A DNA stretch of 64,000 nt, from positions 124,001 through 188,000 of the forward strand of contig WBMV01009261.1 of assembly GCA_013396655.1 (NCBI GenBank), in the 5' to 3' direction. The translations under genes were made by a program, and so were the position numbers. The notes below the pieces were generated by a model. The model had not been told where the DNA came from, searched no databases, and worked only from the letters and a program-made list of their open reading frames with translations. Source of the stretch: Campylorhamphus procurvoides. Its lineage: Eukaryota; Chordata; Aves; Passeriformes; Dendrocolaptidae. Positions 43,161 to 54,842 of this stretch are shown piece after piece (the stretch's first letter is position 1; each line of letters opens with the position of its first letter).

Positions 43161-45880
43161 ATTTTTCTCAGATAACATAAATACCAATGTATTCTCGTTT
43201 GTTGTTATTTTTTTCCAGCCTGAGAGATTTACACTCTAAATAGGAGTTAAAATGCTCAAAGTGTAAACTCTAAATGTGTCAAACCCCTGCGAGATGGGGA
43301 GCAGAGATATGAGAAATATTCCAAAATATCAAAACATCCCTGCAATATAGGACAGGATTGTATCAAAAAAGATATGGAGCATTATTATTTCTCTGTGCAC
43401 TGGTAATTGGAAATAACTAAACTTCTGCTCAGCTAAAAGTAACTATTAAAAAAAGTCAGCAAATCAGATCAGCCCCATGCCTGGTTCCACATCTCATGCC
43501 TTCCTGTCCCCGTGGGTCTGGGGTCTTGGCAGAGCTGGGTGTCATTTCAAGAAGTGTGATATTTCCCTCAGCCTGTCGAGCAAAGTGCATATTACAGTTT
43601 GTTATTAAATATTTTGGCTGCTCTGTCTGTGTTCCTTGTTTTATCCCCCGCTCGGTTACAAGTCTCATACACTATATTATTCCTGACTTTAAAGCCCACA
43701 ACAAGATCAAGCCTTGAAAGAGCAGTTTCTATCTGGAAAGTGGAAAATTGGCAGGAGAAATCACTTCTGCCTTCAGAGGCAGTGGCAGAAGCAGATGCTG
43801 AGTGCATATTGTGCAAGGAGAGCGAAGCAGAAGCAATTGGAAGAGAAACTAATATAGAGATCACACATGATCTGCAGAATTTAAGAAACAAGATACATCC
43901 CCTGCCCAGCTCCTGCTCAAAGCACAAACTGAAGGAGACAAGGTGAGGGAAGAAAGAGAGCAAGCTGAGTACTTTAATCACCTCGTGTGAAGGAAGCTGG
44001 CTATGCAGGTGCCAAAACTGGGGATATTTGGGAAGGAGAAAATTGATTACGAAGAGATAAGAGCGTGTGAGCTTAAAGAAGGCAGCCTGGACACAAATGG
44101 AACAGAGGAATCGTGGCTATGAAATTGTTTGTCACGGTGAGGAGGAGAATTTGCACAAGGTAATGAATCGAAACTTCAAAGTCAAGGACAAAGACAAGGA
44201 AAGAAGAGACCAATTACAGCCATCAAGAAAAGCTCATTAGAAGAGCTTGACTATGAACATCAGACTTTTTAAATCGGAGGGGTTTGGCTTAGAGAACACT
44301 TGGGTGGCTGAACTTCAAAGGGTTATCAGATCTTCTGAAAGCTTTGGGAGCAGTCACTGTGTCTGTGCATCTGCTTTTCCTCTCGTTATCAATATCAGGA
44401 AGCACAAACAACTCCATCCATGATGAAAGAGGAATATCTGACCCCAAATACCTGTTCTGAACGTGCCCATTTCACTCCTTCCCAGTGGGAAGTACAGAGG
44501 ACCAACCATGGGGTGGTCCCTCTGACCAAACCTCTTGTCCCAAATAGCTGCTCAGCATCCGTGGGCAGTGGGAACCCCCAAAGCTGCCAAATGTGGAACA
44601 GATTGGGTCAACTTGAAGCAAAGCATTTAGATACAGATGAAATTCTACATGGAAATGCGACCATGGCTTGGAGGTTCAGGGTGGACATTAAATCTCAGAG
44701 GTCAGGCCCAAGGTTGGTCATATCCCAGTGCACTAAAGCAAGAAAAAATTGTGAGCAAAAGGCTCGCCCCCACAAAATCAATGTTTGTCCACATTGCCCA
44801 CGCAGTGTTTTCATATAAAAATGCTTTAAAGAGCTTATTTCTACACGTCCCCAAATCCTTAAATTCTAATTAAAGGCATCAGTGTTTAAATACCAGAAGA
44901 GTAACAAATACAAAATGTCTTGCTGTGGCTGAGTTACAGGTGTAGCAAATAATAACTTTGTAAATGGAGGAGTGAGAAAAAAAATCACCCAAATATCAGA
45001 AAGTATTTTCTTCATAGTTTATAATAATCCTTCTTAGAAGCTCAAAATGTTTGCTTACCAAATACTCATTAGCTAAGATTTGTGCAGTGCCCTGAAAATG
45101 TAAAGCCCTAAATATGTGCTAATTATTATTATAATTACTTATTATTATCGAGCTCTTCCTTCTCTTTGTTCTACGTGGCTGTGCCTGGGAGGAGGCACCG
45201 AGGTTGCTCCCCTGGAAGCATCCTGGCCTCTTTGAGGACTGAATTAAAAGCCTTTGTTTCCTGAGGAAAAAGAAAGGGAGAAAAACCAGGATAGGCTTGT
45301 GAGGGATGGGAGAGGGAGAAAAGATGTGGAATGTCTCCACTTCACTGGGGCTTTTTGTTATATTTATGTTTACAGGCCTTATCCAGTGCTGTATATATAT
45401 TATATAGCAAACAGAGTGGCAGACAGGAGTTGGATTGATGCCTTGTCTTCCCGGGAAAAATGATGGCCTTTGGACAGGATTTTAAGGAGCCTGTTCTCTG
45501 CCTGATCCCACCAGGAAGATGCTGGGAAGGTGCAGTGTGAGGTGCAGGGCTGAACCTTTCCCTGCCACTGGTGTTTACTGATCCCACCAGTGCTACTTGC
45601 CCAGAGCTCATTGTTGCTCATCACCACCACATTGCATTGCAACTCTTTGATAGAGTATAGAGAGGGAAAAGAGATAACAATTCCCATATTTCTAATGCTG
45701 CAGTGCCCTTGGGTGTGACACATGTGCCCATCCTGCTCCTCATCTCCAGCCCTGCTCCAGGAGGCTGTTTCTCCCACCTTTATTTCCCAAGGTGATTCCA
45801 GGCTTTGGTTTAAAATTCAGCTTTGCCATGCCCATTGCCTGGCAGCCCCAACCCAGACTGCTGCCAGCCCCCCACACTGC
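43161..45880. other. non-coding DNA, no gene recognised
   Basis: Unique sequence, purine-rich at 43730-44260. The plus-strand frame at 43599-43946 begins with TTG rather than ATG and is overlapped by a 129-codon minus-strand frame, so neither is supported. The 132-codon frame at 44420-44818 has no recognisable domain. Confidence 0.5.
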
Positions 45881-45884
45881 AGCA

Positions 45885-45912
45885 TTCCTTCCTTCCTTTC
45901 CTTCCTTCCCTC
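45885..45912 (+). repeat. (TTCC)n-like microsatellite, imperfect
   Basis: Alternating TTCC and TTTCC units following TGCAGCA, with an interruption at about 45897. Confidence 0.85.
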
Positions 45913-48271
45913 TCCAGGGATTCACCTGCCCTGTGCTCTCCATGTGCTTTTCCTGGCACCACCTTCCTGAACTGGATCCTACACACAGCTCTAACCTGCT
46001 GCCTTAAAAAACTATAAAACTGCTCCAAAAATTGTATTACCAACAAATGTGTTTTATAGAAATGCAGTGCAAATGCCTTTTCTACTAAAAAGTATATAAA
46101 AAACTCAGATATGTGCTGTATAATGAACATTTCCAGTGTTAAATGTTTGCAATGATCGCATTTTTCATCAAATATTTGTGTCTTTCCAATGAAAACGGTG
46201 GTTTATCAGGAGTAGTTTTAAGCACAATCCTGCTTTTAAAGGCAAGGGTTAAGTTATGGTTGTATCACTTTGAGGGGTTTTACATCCACAAGAGGTAAAA
46301 ATCTATTTATGGCATTAACTCGAGATTGAGAAGGAAATAAAAAAGAAATTGCAGGGAAAATAAACTAAACGCACACAGACTGACATCACATGAAATTAAA
46401 TAATCTGAATTCATTGTGCTAGGCAGTCTGGGGTGTTTCACTGGGGCTTCCCAAATGAGGAAATAGGAAATGGCTTTATGGCCTGTATAGCCCAAAGGTG
46501 TAACCAGTCTGTTTGCAAGGCACTTGTTGTTACTCTGTTTTCTCATAGGTGGGTGAATCCTGAATGTTTGGCAAGAAAAATGGTCCCTGCTGGTTGCTGG
46601 CTTTTGTCAGTTGTGGAGCATCAATATTTCTTTATATTTTCTGATGTTCTTGTGAGACCTTGTTGAGTTAAAAAAAGCTTTCACTTCTTACAAAGTGATT
46701 TCTCTTATTAATATTTCACTACAGAGGCCGGAGGATGATGAACCTTCTCTCACTGTGATACTAAACAGAGATTTTAAGAAGTGTGGTGGGTTTACCAAAC
46801 AGAATGTAAATGATGAATGACTTAATCTGACCCCAGATGGGGCAAGTTGAAACAGAAGTCACATTTGTGTTGATGTAACAGAGAGGAAATGAATGGAGAA
46901 GATCTGGAAAATCCAGAGGGAAGTCCTTCCTTTCAGATGAATACAGTGTAATGGATAGGAGAAAACCTTTAAATATTAACCCTAAAACCTGAAAGTCCTC
47001 CTTGAAAACAGCTGAGAAATCCTGTTTAGAATAAATGAGGCATCAAAACGTGTGGGGGACGTCAACTCTCCTGGTTGGTTTCTTCTTGACAACTCAGCTG
47101 TTTCTGTTTTTTATCATCTCTAACAGTTGGATGATGATTTCTGTGTGGTCAGGTGAGTCCAGAGCAGCAAACCCAACATTTCTGTCCAGCTCATGTGTGA
47201 TTTCTGCCATCCCCAAGACAGTTTCAATTGGCAAAGGAGGTGCCCACCTTCTGTCAGAAGGATTTTGGACAACAGAACCAATGAGTGACTACTCCAAAGA
47301 AAAAGGTCGGGGGGAAAAATCCTGAAGGGAAATTTAGAAAGGAAAGTAAAACCAAAGGATTAGACAATTTCTTTGCCGTGTAACACATACTAGAGAAGCA
47401 GCAAAGAGGCAGAGCAGGTATTTTGCTGGAGGAATTGAATATAAATAAAAAAAAAGAAGCTTTGTTACTGGTGAAGCTTAACCTGGGGCAGGGTTTGAAT
47501 TGGTCATCACAGAATTTCTTGGGGATAATATAATGTCTTTTGGAAAAGAGCAACTTCAGCAGAGAAATGGAGTGTCAGAGATCTTGGTTACGAAGAAAAG
47601 GCTAAGAAAATTAATTTCATCCTCACTGCCAATAAGAAAGAAAGAAGACTCCCTAATAACTTAATTAAGTGGTTATAAATAAAGGATGAGGAAAGTGTAT
47701 ATGATCAGCCGTCACATTCTTATCACATTGGCACCAAAACTCCAGGGGGAAAAGTGCCTTCCATGCATGCACCTGAAGCAGTACAAGGAGAATATAAAAA
47801 ATTCAGAGCAACTCAATTGAAAACATCTATCTTTCTGCACTGGCCTTTTACAATTATCACAGCCACAGCCCCTGTGTTTCCTTCCAAAACTAAAAACCCT
47901 CTGTAAAAGAGCTTTCCCCATAATCCTCATGCTGAGGGCCAAATCCATCATGTATGAAAATCAGAATTATGCAACCAAAGGGCACTAAGAAGCTTCACAT
48001 ATCTTTGAAGAGCAGGTTGAAATAGTACTGTTTTTTCCCCTGAGTCTCTGTGGTATTTTGCTGCAATGTCATACCAAGAACTAGACAAGCTGACCATAAA
48101 CAGCTTAAGTTTAAGGGGGTAAAAAATTATCTCACGAAACTCTAAAAAATTAAATAGCTCAGCTTTACAGGTAGAAATGACAGTCACAGCCACGCTGGGG
48201 AGCAACTGTTTTGTGGTGTTATCACAACACCAGACACTCCATCCCACCTGTGTGGAGCTGCAGAGGCTCCT
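45913..48271. other. AT-leaning non-coding DNA, no gene recognised
   Basis: No repeat family or exon-like segment stands out. Frames stay under 107 codons, and none carries a signal, transmembrane pattern or domain I would trust. Confidence 0.5.
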
Positions 48272-48615
48272 TCACAGAGTCACAGAGATGGAAGGACACA
48301 CAAGGACCCTCAGCCCTGCAAGGACCATCCCCCAGAGTCACCCCCCGTGCCCCAGAGCATCATCCAAACCCTCCTGGAGCTCTGGCAGCCTTGGGGCTGT
48401 GCCCACTGCCCTGGGGAGCCTGGGCAGTGCCCACCACCCTCCGGGGGAAAGAAGAACCTTTCCCTGAGATCCAACCTGACCCTGTCCTTACAGCTCCAGC
48501 CCTTCCCTGGGTGCTGTCCATGGTCCTCACAGAGCAGAGATCAATGCCTGCCCCTCCTCTGCTGTCCCTGCAAGGAGGTGCCCCCTCAGTCTCCTCCAGA
48601 GAGAAGGGGCTGCTC
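48272..48615 (-). mobile_element. CR1 LINE of the second lineage, minus strand
   Basis: CACAGAGTCACAGAGATGGA, then CTCCTGGAGCTCTGGCAGCC, TTGGGGCTGTGCCCACTGCC, TGGGCAGTGCCCACCACCCT, CCTTTCCCTGAGATCCAACC, GGGTGCTGTCCATGGTCCTC and CCCCTCAGTCTCCTCCAGAG. It shares long stretches with the copy at 29921-30422. The octamer end is degraded. Plus-strand frames of 170 and 96 codons over this block (48211-48723, 48177-48467) are LINE by-products. Confidence 0.92.
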
Positions 48616-49718
48616 CTGCTCTGCTTTCACCTGAGCTCCACCAGCCCTTCCCAGCCCAGCCTGGCAATGAACACTTTTCTACACAAAAACCACACTCTTG
48701 CCTTGGCAAAGCTCCACATTTGAGCCACAGGGGCTGAGGAGAAGACCAGGGAGGCCACGGGGATGGCTGTCCCACACGATGGGTCATGGTGGGCGCGGGC
48801 TGGGAATGCCAAAAGGAGCCAGAGAGGTTCTCCCAGGGCATGCCACACTCAAAGCATGGGAGGTGAGAACTCCAGCATGGCCCTCATCCCTGCTGGCAGT
48901 GGCTCAGGGGTCTCCTTATCTCTGGCAGAGACCACTCTGTATCCTTCTCCCTTTGGAGTTCAAAGTCCCAGTCCCAGAGCTGGAAGAGCAGGAGCCAGTG
49001 TGAGCTGGCTGCAGGAAGAGTTTCAGCTGCACTTTAAATGACAAGTTAAGGATTCTCAGTTCCCAATTGCACCTAAAAGCAATTATTGTAACTGCACAAC
49101 CTCCTTCTCTGGCTACTCTTGACTGACCAGTCCAAGTCTGTCGAGGCTTAGGAGAAGAAATCACATACTTGCTTTGGAAGAGTTGAAAAGCCTCACATGC
49201 AGCTGTTTTTGTGTCTTTAAAAGTGTTAACTAACAATTAAAAGGAGCCCACATCTACTGAGTTTCTCTACTTCCACGGGATTCAAAAGGTAGCTTGGGGA
49301 CTCTATATAAAATTCGGCTCAGCTGCTCCTTGGCAAAAATCAGAAAAAAAAAAGAAACCCCATTAATTGATTAAATTTAATCGAAAATTCATGCAGAAAG
49401 TTGATTTGTTCACTAGATGAGGTCCTATTTCTGAAGCCCAGAAGCCTCCAGCAAAGATGAGTAACTGCAGCTCGGCTCATCTTTATTTCATTGAGCTCTG
49501 GCTGGACTATTTCACTGCACTGCTTTTAGTGGTATGGACCAGTCCTTACCATTGCATGGCAGTTCTGCACAAAGTTCTGATTTCAGAAATTAAACTGTGC
49601 CTTGCTGACCTGTGCAGGTGACTGCCATGGGCTGTCAGACACACCTCCAGGCACCATTTAGTTCTGGTTTCACCCTCAGGTAAAAAGGCAGAAGCAATGA
49701 GGTCACTTTTGGGTTTGG
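48616..49718. other. non-coding DNA, no gene recognised
   Basis: Mixed composition, GC-richer to about 49020, then AT-rich. Overlapping frames occur on both strands at 48527-49041 with no familiar domain. Confidence 0.5.
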
Positions 49719-49765
49719 AATCATAAACCATAGAATGGTTTTAAATTTTAAAGGACCACCTTTGT
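49719..49765 (-). mobile_element. probable CR1 remnant, 3' terminal piece
   Basis: AATCATAAACCATAGAATGG (octamer-like), then TTTTAAATTTTAAAGGACCACC in place of TTTGGGTTGGAAGGGACC. Heavily decayed and about 45 bases long. Confidence 0.5.
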
Positions 49766-51480
49766 CTCTGTCTCTCAGGTGAATTCTTTGATTGGGGTGT
49801 ATGTGAGGTCACAGAAACATGGTCTTTGCAGGCCACTGGGGTGTTATACTGGTGGTTATTTGGGCTTGTTATGGTTGCCATCCCTGAAGTCCACAGTTGA
49901 GTTTAGTTGATGGTCTTCTAAGAAAATAACAAAAAATAGACCTATGGAATGACTGGGAATCTGGTTCATCCACTCAGAAACTGTTGGAGGTGGGGATTTT
50001 TTGGTTGGGGTTTTTTTTAACAGTTTAGCCCTTGACACCATTAACACCAACCTGAACCGAGCTGACAAGCCAAGCCAAAACAGCACCATCCTTCCTCAAA
50101 ATGGAAAGGCAATGCTCAGCAGCCTCCACTGGCCAAACCCCACCTGCACCTCACCCAGCTCCTATTCCTGTTCCTCACTGTCTGTGTCAGTTTTTTGTCC
50201 CTGTGATTGCCCAGTTGAGAGCAAGTCCATTGACTTCAACACCTTGGGCTACACTGGAGTGAGGATATCCTGCAGTTACAGCCACATTCCCATTTTCCAC
50301 AGGCTGCACAAGCTATTTCTTCCCAAATGCCCACATTTCACCTGGAGCTGCCTGGCCACTCGCTCTGAGCTCAGCTCGAAGTTTTCTCCCAGGAAACAGA
50401 AGTGTATTTCGTCTTGGGCAGAACAAAATACGTTGGGATGGTCTTTTCCTTTTGGCTGCCCAGCAGATTCCATTTATTCTGCTTTTGGAGAGGTGCTCTG
50501 TAAAGACTGCAAAAGTAATTTAAGGCCACTGATGCTTCTCTTTGTTGTGCTGTTAGAAAGGGAAGGTATTGACTTGTGCAAACAAAAGGGGAATCAACTA
50601 CCTGATGCTCCCCTCACCTCTTTCCTGCTGGATATCATCCTATTATCTTTGGCTCCCTCTTCCCAGTTATATATATCTGGGTGTTCTCATGTTTAATCTC
50701 TAAATTGGCAAAGAAATGGCAAAACAGTGTAAATTCCAGGAGAATTAATTTTGCTTACAGCGAGGTTTCCTCTCAGTCTTTCCAAGTGTTATCCACTGAC
50801 TTAAATACCACTCTTATTATATTAAAGTGCAAGGGAAAGTGTGTTATAAGCCAAGCAGACCTTTGTCTCCATCTTTTTGATGGGCAGTTCCTAAAGCTGG
50901 TCATATAAAATGGTTGTTTCGTGCTTTTCCACTTGAATGACTACAAAGCAAGTACACACTTGGAGTTAAAAAAAAAATAAAATGCTAAAAAAAGCTCAGA
51001 TGTGGCAGGATTTCCTTGGTTTCCATGGGCTGGCAAACAGACCTATTATTATTTCTTCAATGTAAGTCCTAAATGCCAGTGTAAACAGTAATATTTATAT
51101 GGATTCTCAGTGAGAAACAAAAGAGTAAATGAATTGAAAATGGGCTGCTATCAAAATACCAAAATTGGAGCCCAACTCAGGCACTGCACACATGGATAGC
51201 AAGATAATCCATCTCACTAAAGCTCCCAAATCCTGTGCAACCACGTGGATATCAAAATTCACTTGCTATCACTCCACCTGTGTTCAAACACACAGCTACA
51301 GTGTTCTTGAAAAGGAAGCACTGCATTTTATCTAAATATTAGAGCACAGATTAAGTCTCTATTTCAGAGATTTTTCACATAGCCATTGTTGCAATTTACA
51401 GACAAAATATATAAATACCTTGCAAAAAAACTGAATTATCAAGATTTATTTGTGACAAAGATGATGTGAGCTAAATCTGT
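49766..51480. other. non-coding DNA with the longest open frame of the window
   Basis: The plus-strand frame at 50001-50696 is 231 codons, but it begins with TTG. The first in-frame ATG is at 50112, leaving 194 codons. The translation is Ser/Cys/Pro/Leu-rich with a hydrophobic C-terminal part and resembles no protein I know. The local GC content is not high, so the run is mildly unusual. I see no flanking splice-site pair that delimits it as an exon. Confidence 0.4.
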
Positions 51481-51960
51481 ATATTTTATATATACATAAA
51501 TTAAAATATATTATAAGTGCTACACATGCAGTTCCATGGAGCCCTTGATCTACATGGGTCTGGCAATTTTTTAATCTATATTTTTCCTTCAGGTTTAACA
51601 AGAAAAATAAGTGGTTTGCTTTGGATTTGGACTTCTCTGAGAGGTTGGGCTGGAGACAAAAAAATGCCTTCCCACTCTATTTCCAACCTTTGGTGGCTGC
51701 ACTTCAGTGCCAGCCAAGATTTCTAGGAAATAACAAATAATACCTCACAATTCCATGGCACTCCTCCAGTGCTCGTTACAATTAGCACAGACACATCATT
51801 ATCCCCGTTTAATCCATGTGGGAACTCAGACCAAAAAGCTCAGATCTTTATGTATGAACTAATTAGCCTGAATGAATCATTATAGACACAGATTTATATG
51901 TCTACACGCACACACAAGTATATAATTATTATAAATATTTTGGTTAGAATGTTTCTTATT
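51481..51960. other. AT-rich stretch with alternating AT runs
   Basis: Contains TATATTTTATATATAC near 51480 and TATAATTATTATAAATATTT near 51919, plus a short CACACACA-type run at 51906-51916. Low complexity in parts and no coding signal. Confidence 0.65.
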
Positions 51961-54799
51961 GGTTTTGCACAATACCCAACCCTGCCTGCAGTGGTTTCCC
52001 TGGAAAAAGCCTGATTTTTATTCGCTTTTCTTTGGATTTTTATGGCTCAAAGACAACACTGCACAGAACTAATCACGGGCTGAAGAAATCCACCCCTCAA
52101 GCCCAAGGCCCTACAACAAAGCCATGAAATATTATTTCCAAGCTGCTTTTACCTTCACAATTCCTGCCACGGGAGAGCTGGATCATCACAGGGATGCCTG
52201 GAATGCCTCGTTTCAGGAGGCAGGTGTGCCTTTCCAGGAGCTCCCTTCATGTCCCCATTGGGAAGGTGAAAGTGAGCCATGAAACATTGCCCTTTTCATT
52301 TTGAAACTCACAAAATCTCATTTCCTCAGAGATTATCCCACTTGGGAAGTGCCTGATGCTCTGTAAGTGATGGCCCCTCCCTTGAAAGGGAAGTGCTTGG
52401 GTACGGGGAACAAAGGATTTCGAATCAAGAAGGTGTATAAAACAGTTCCTCTTGTTTTAATTAATTGGTGTAAAAACATAGGCAGAGTTTAAAGATTGAA
52501 GCAATGCAACACACCAGAACTGATAGATACAATCAGATAATTACTGCCTCTTAATGAATATTAGGATATCAAATCCTCAGGCCTGGAAGTTGACTTTATT
52601 TCCACCACCTCACATTTTAATTTTGGCCGTGTGTGAACTCGGGGAGGTGCATTGGAGCACAGAGAGCTGCCAGCCAGATTTGTGGCATCAGCCTGTCCTA
52701 CCTGCAGTCTCAGGGAAGGCTTAGGGGACAATTTAAGAGCTACAGGAGTTGTGCAGAGATGCCAGTCCCACTCTTTATGACAGAGTAAATGTTTGCCTCG
52801 GATCCTTAACCACCAACCTACTGCAAACCTGAGCCACTACACCCAAGTCTACACCTGGAGAAATTATATATTTAAAAAATATATGTGTGTTGTTCCTGCT
52901 TCAGCCTCTGCCCCAGGGCTCAGGACTCAGTTTTGCTGGTGATTTTCCCCAAGCCTCACCCTGGGCCTCATCAAGGCTCTAATTAGTCTTCCCTGCCAGT
53001 CCAAAAAAATTCTTTACGTAAGTGTTTTTCAGTTCTCCACACAAGGCCCTAAAATGGTTTTACACAGATAAATATTGACCTTAGACTTATGGAAATGAAC
53101 ATTATTTGAAGAAAAAAATAGCATGTATTCTCTCTGTGTAACTGAACCATTAATTCCTCCATTATGAATTTGCATTAGTCATTAGTAGTGTTACTTATTG
53201 AAACTGCTTAAACAGTGTAGATCTATGGTTACTGACTTCAAGGTTTTATTAACTTATAATTATCAAATTAGTTTTAGCTATTTTTTCCCCCAATTTACCA
53301 CTGAAGAATTCATGAGTAATAGAACAAGAACAGGAATAGTCTCAGGTGCTCCTGGAGCTTTTCTCTACAGCTGGATGCCAACCACTGGTGTAGGTAGGAA
53401 TCACAATCCCAGAATATATTGATATCCTGGGATAATTCTCCTTTTTTCTGCCTTCCACCTGCCTTTTGTTCCTCCTCTTCAACTCAAAAAAACAAAAGGA
53501 GGAGGAGGAAAGGCGATAAAACACAGCAGAAACTGGGAAGAGAGGAATAGCCCCAAAATTTAGCGCTGTGCTGGCTAAACTGAGCTCAACAATAAAAATA
53601 CTATTGCTGTATACATTTCTTGGCCTTTCACTCAGCCACGTTACACTTCTAAAAGTCAGGCTTGTAAAGTGCTGAAATACCAAGGGATCACACTCAGAGA
53701 ATTCCTGCCCTGCTTGGGAGGCTGTCACAGCCCTGCCATTTGAGCCATCACTCAGCCCTGCTGGATGCACCATCATCCCAGGATCTGCAAATGGCAGCAG
53801 CAGAGTCGTCCACATCATCTGGCTTAGGAGTCTTTATTTTTTACCTTGAAAATGTCAAATGTTACATCTATCCTCTGGAGATAATGAGTTGTGAGCAAGG
53901 AAACAGTGGGATTCCGGTAAAGATCAAACATCTGGGAGTAATGAGAGCCACTCCTTGCTTATTTAGGATGAAAAATAAATGTTGAAGGAATCACAGCATT
54001 TCTATTCCAGCTGCTTAGTGAAAGGGGTGGGAATTTACATCTCTATGTGGTGTCCAGGTAACATTCCCTGTTTTCCTGTTACCTCTTTGAGCCCAGCAGG
54101 CCAAGTAAATGGGATAAATGCACCTGACCCTGCAGAACTTACAAGGAATCTGCCATCCTATCCAGGGAAATGATGAGTTCCAAAACACAGGGTATTTGCT
54201 GTCTGGCCTGTCATGTTTTACTGTGGGAGATATTTGCCTGTAACACTCAAGAGGTGAGCTCAGTCAAAGCCTTGGAGAATATCACCCAAACCATCTCTCC
54301 TTGACATCTGAGCTTGGCTTTCACATCCTCTGACCCCATATCAGCCCCCCCATCCCAACAAGTGGCATCAGGGATAAACCAATTTAATCAGCAGGAGGCA
54401 AATATCAAAGAACTGGTTATTGGGTTACCATCAGTAACCCCAAAATCTCATAATCCCACATTTTACCAAATCACTTTAAAGGCAAAAGGAATGGTGAATG
54501 TTACTGTTTGAGGAACACATGGGTTGGCAAAAGTGGCAGTGAAATTCTTAGGGCAGAAGAATATCTTTCCCACCCCTCCCCTTGTTTTTAGGGTATGAAA
54601 CACACAGAATTTTGCTGATTCTTTCTTAAAATTATTACAATGACTGTCTCCTGAGACAGCAAGGCATGACTGATCTTGAAGAGTGACTGTGTAGGTAGAA
54701 AAAGTACAGAGGGGGAAGAAAAAGGGTTGAAATCACCACTACTCTGTTCCCTGGGGGCTAAACCGTTGCCTCACATAGAGAGAAACCAAGCAGGCACTA
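51961..54799. other. non-coding DNA, no gene recognised
   Basis: Unique, AT-leaning sequence. The largest frame (53342-53818 minus, 158 codons) overlaps a plus-strand frame and matches nothing known. A purine tract with GGAGGAGGAGGAAAGG occurs near 53500. Confidence 0.5.
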
Positions 54800-54842
54800 A
54801 TTTAGGTTGGAAGGGACCTTGAAGCCATCTGGGCCATCCCCA
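54800..54842 (-). mobile_element. possible CR1 remnant
   Basis: TTTAGGTTGGAAGGGACCTT, then GAAGCCATCTGGGCCATCCC, matches the GGTTGGAAGGGACC core and following bases of CR1, but no octamer end or further body is visible. Confidence 0.55.

Noticed and set aside
43599..43946. Frame that looks like a secreted protein (hydrophobic start, charged tail)
   Set aside because: It starts with TTG, not ATG, has a 129-codon frame antisense to it, and has no supporting splice or promoter signal.
48211..48723. 170-codon plus-strand frame
   Set aside because: Mostly inside the CR1 copy at 48272-48615, read antisense to the element.
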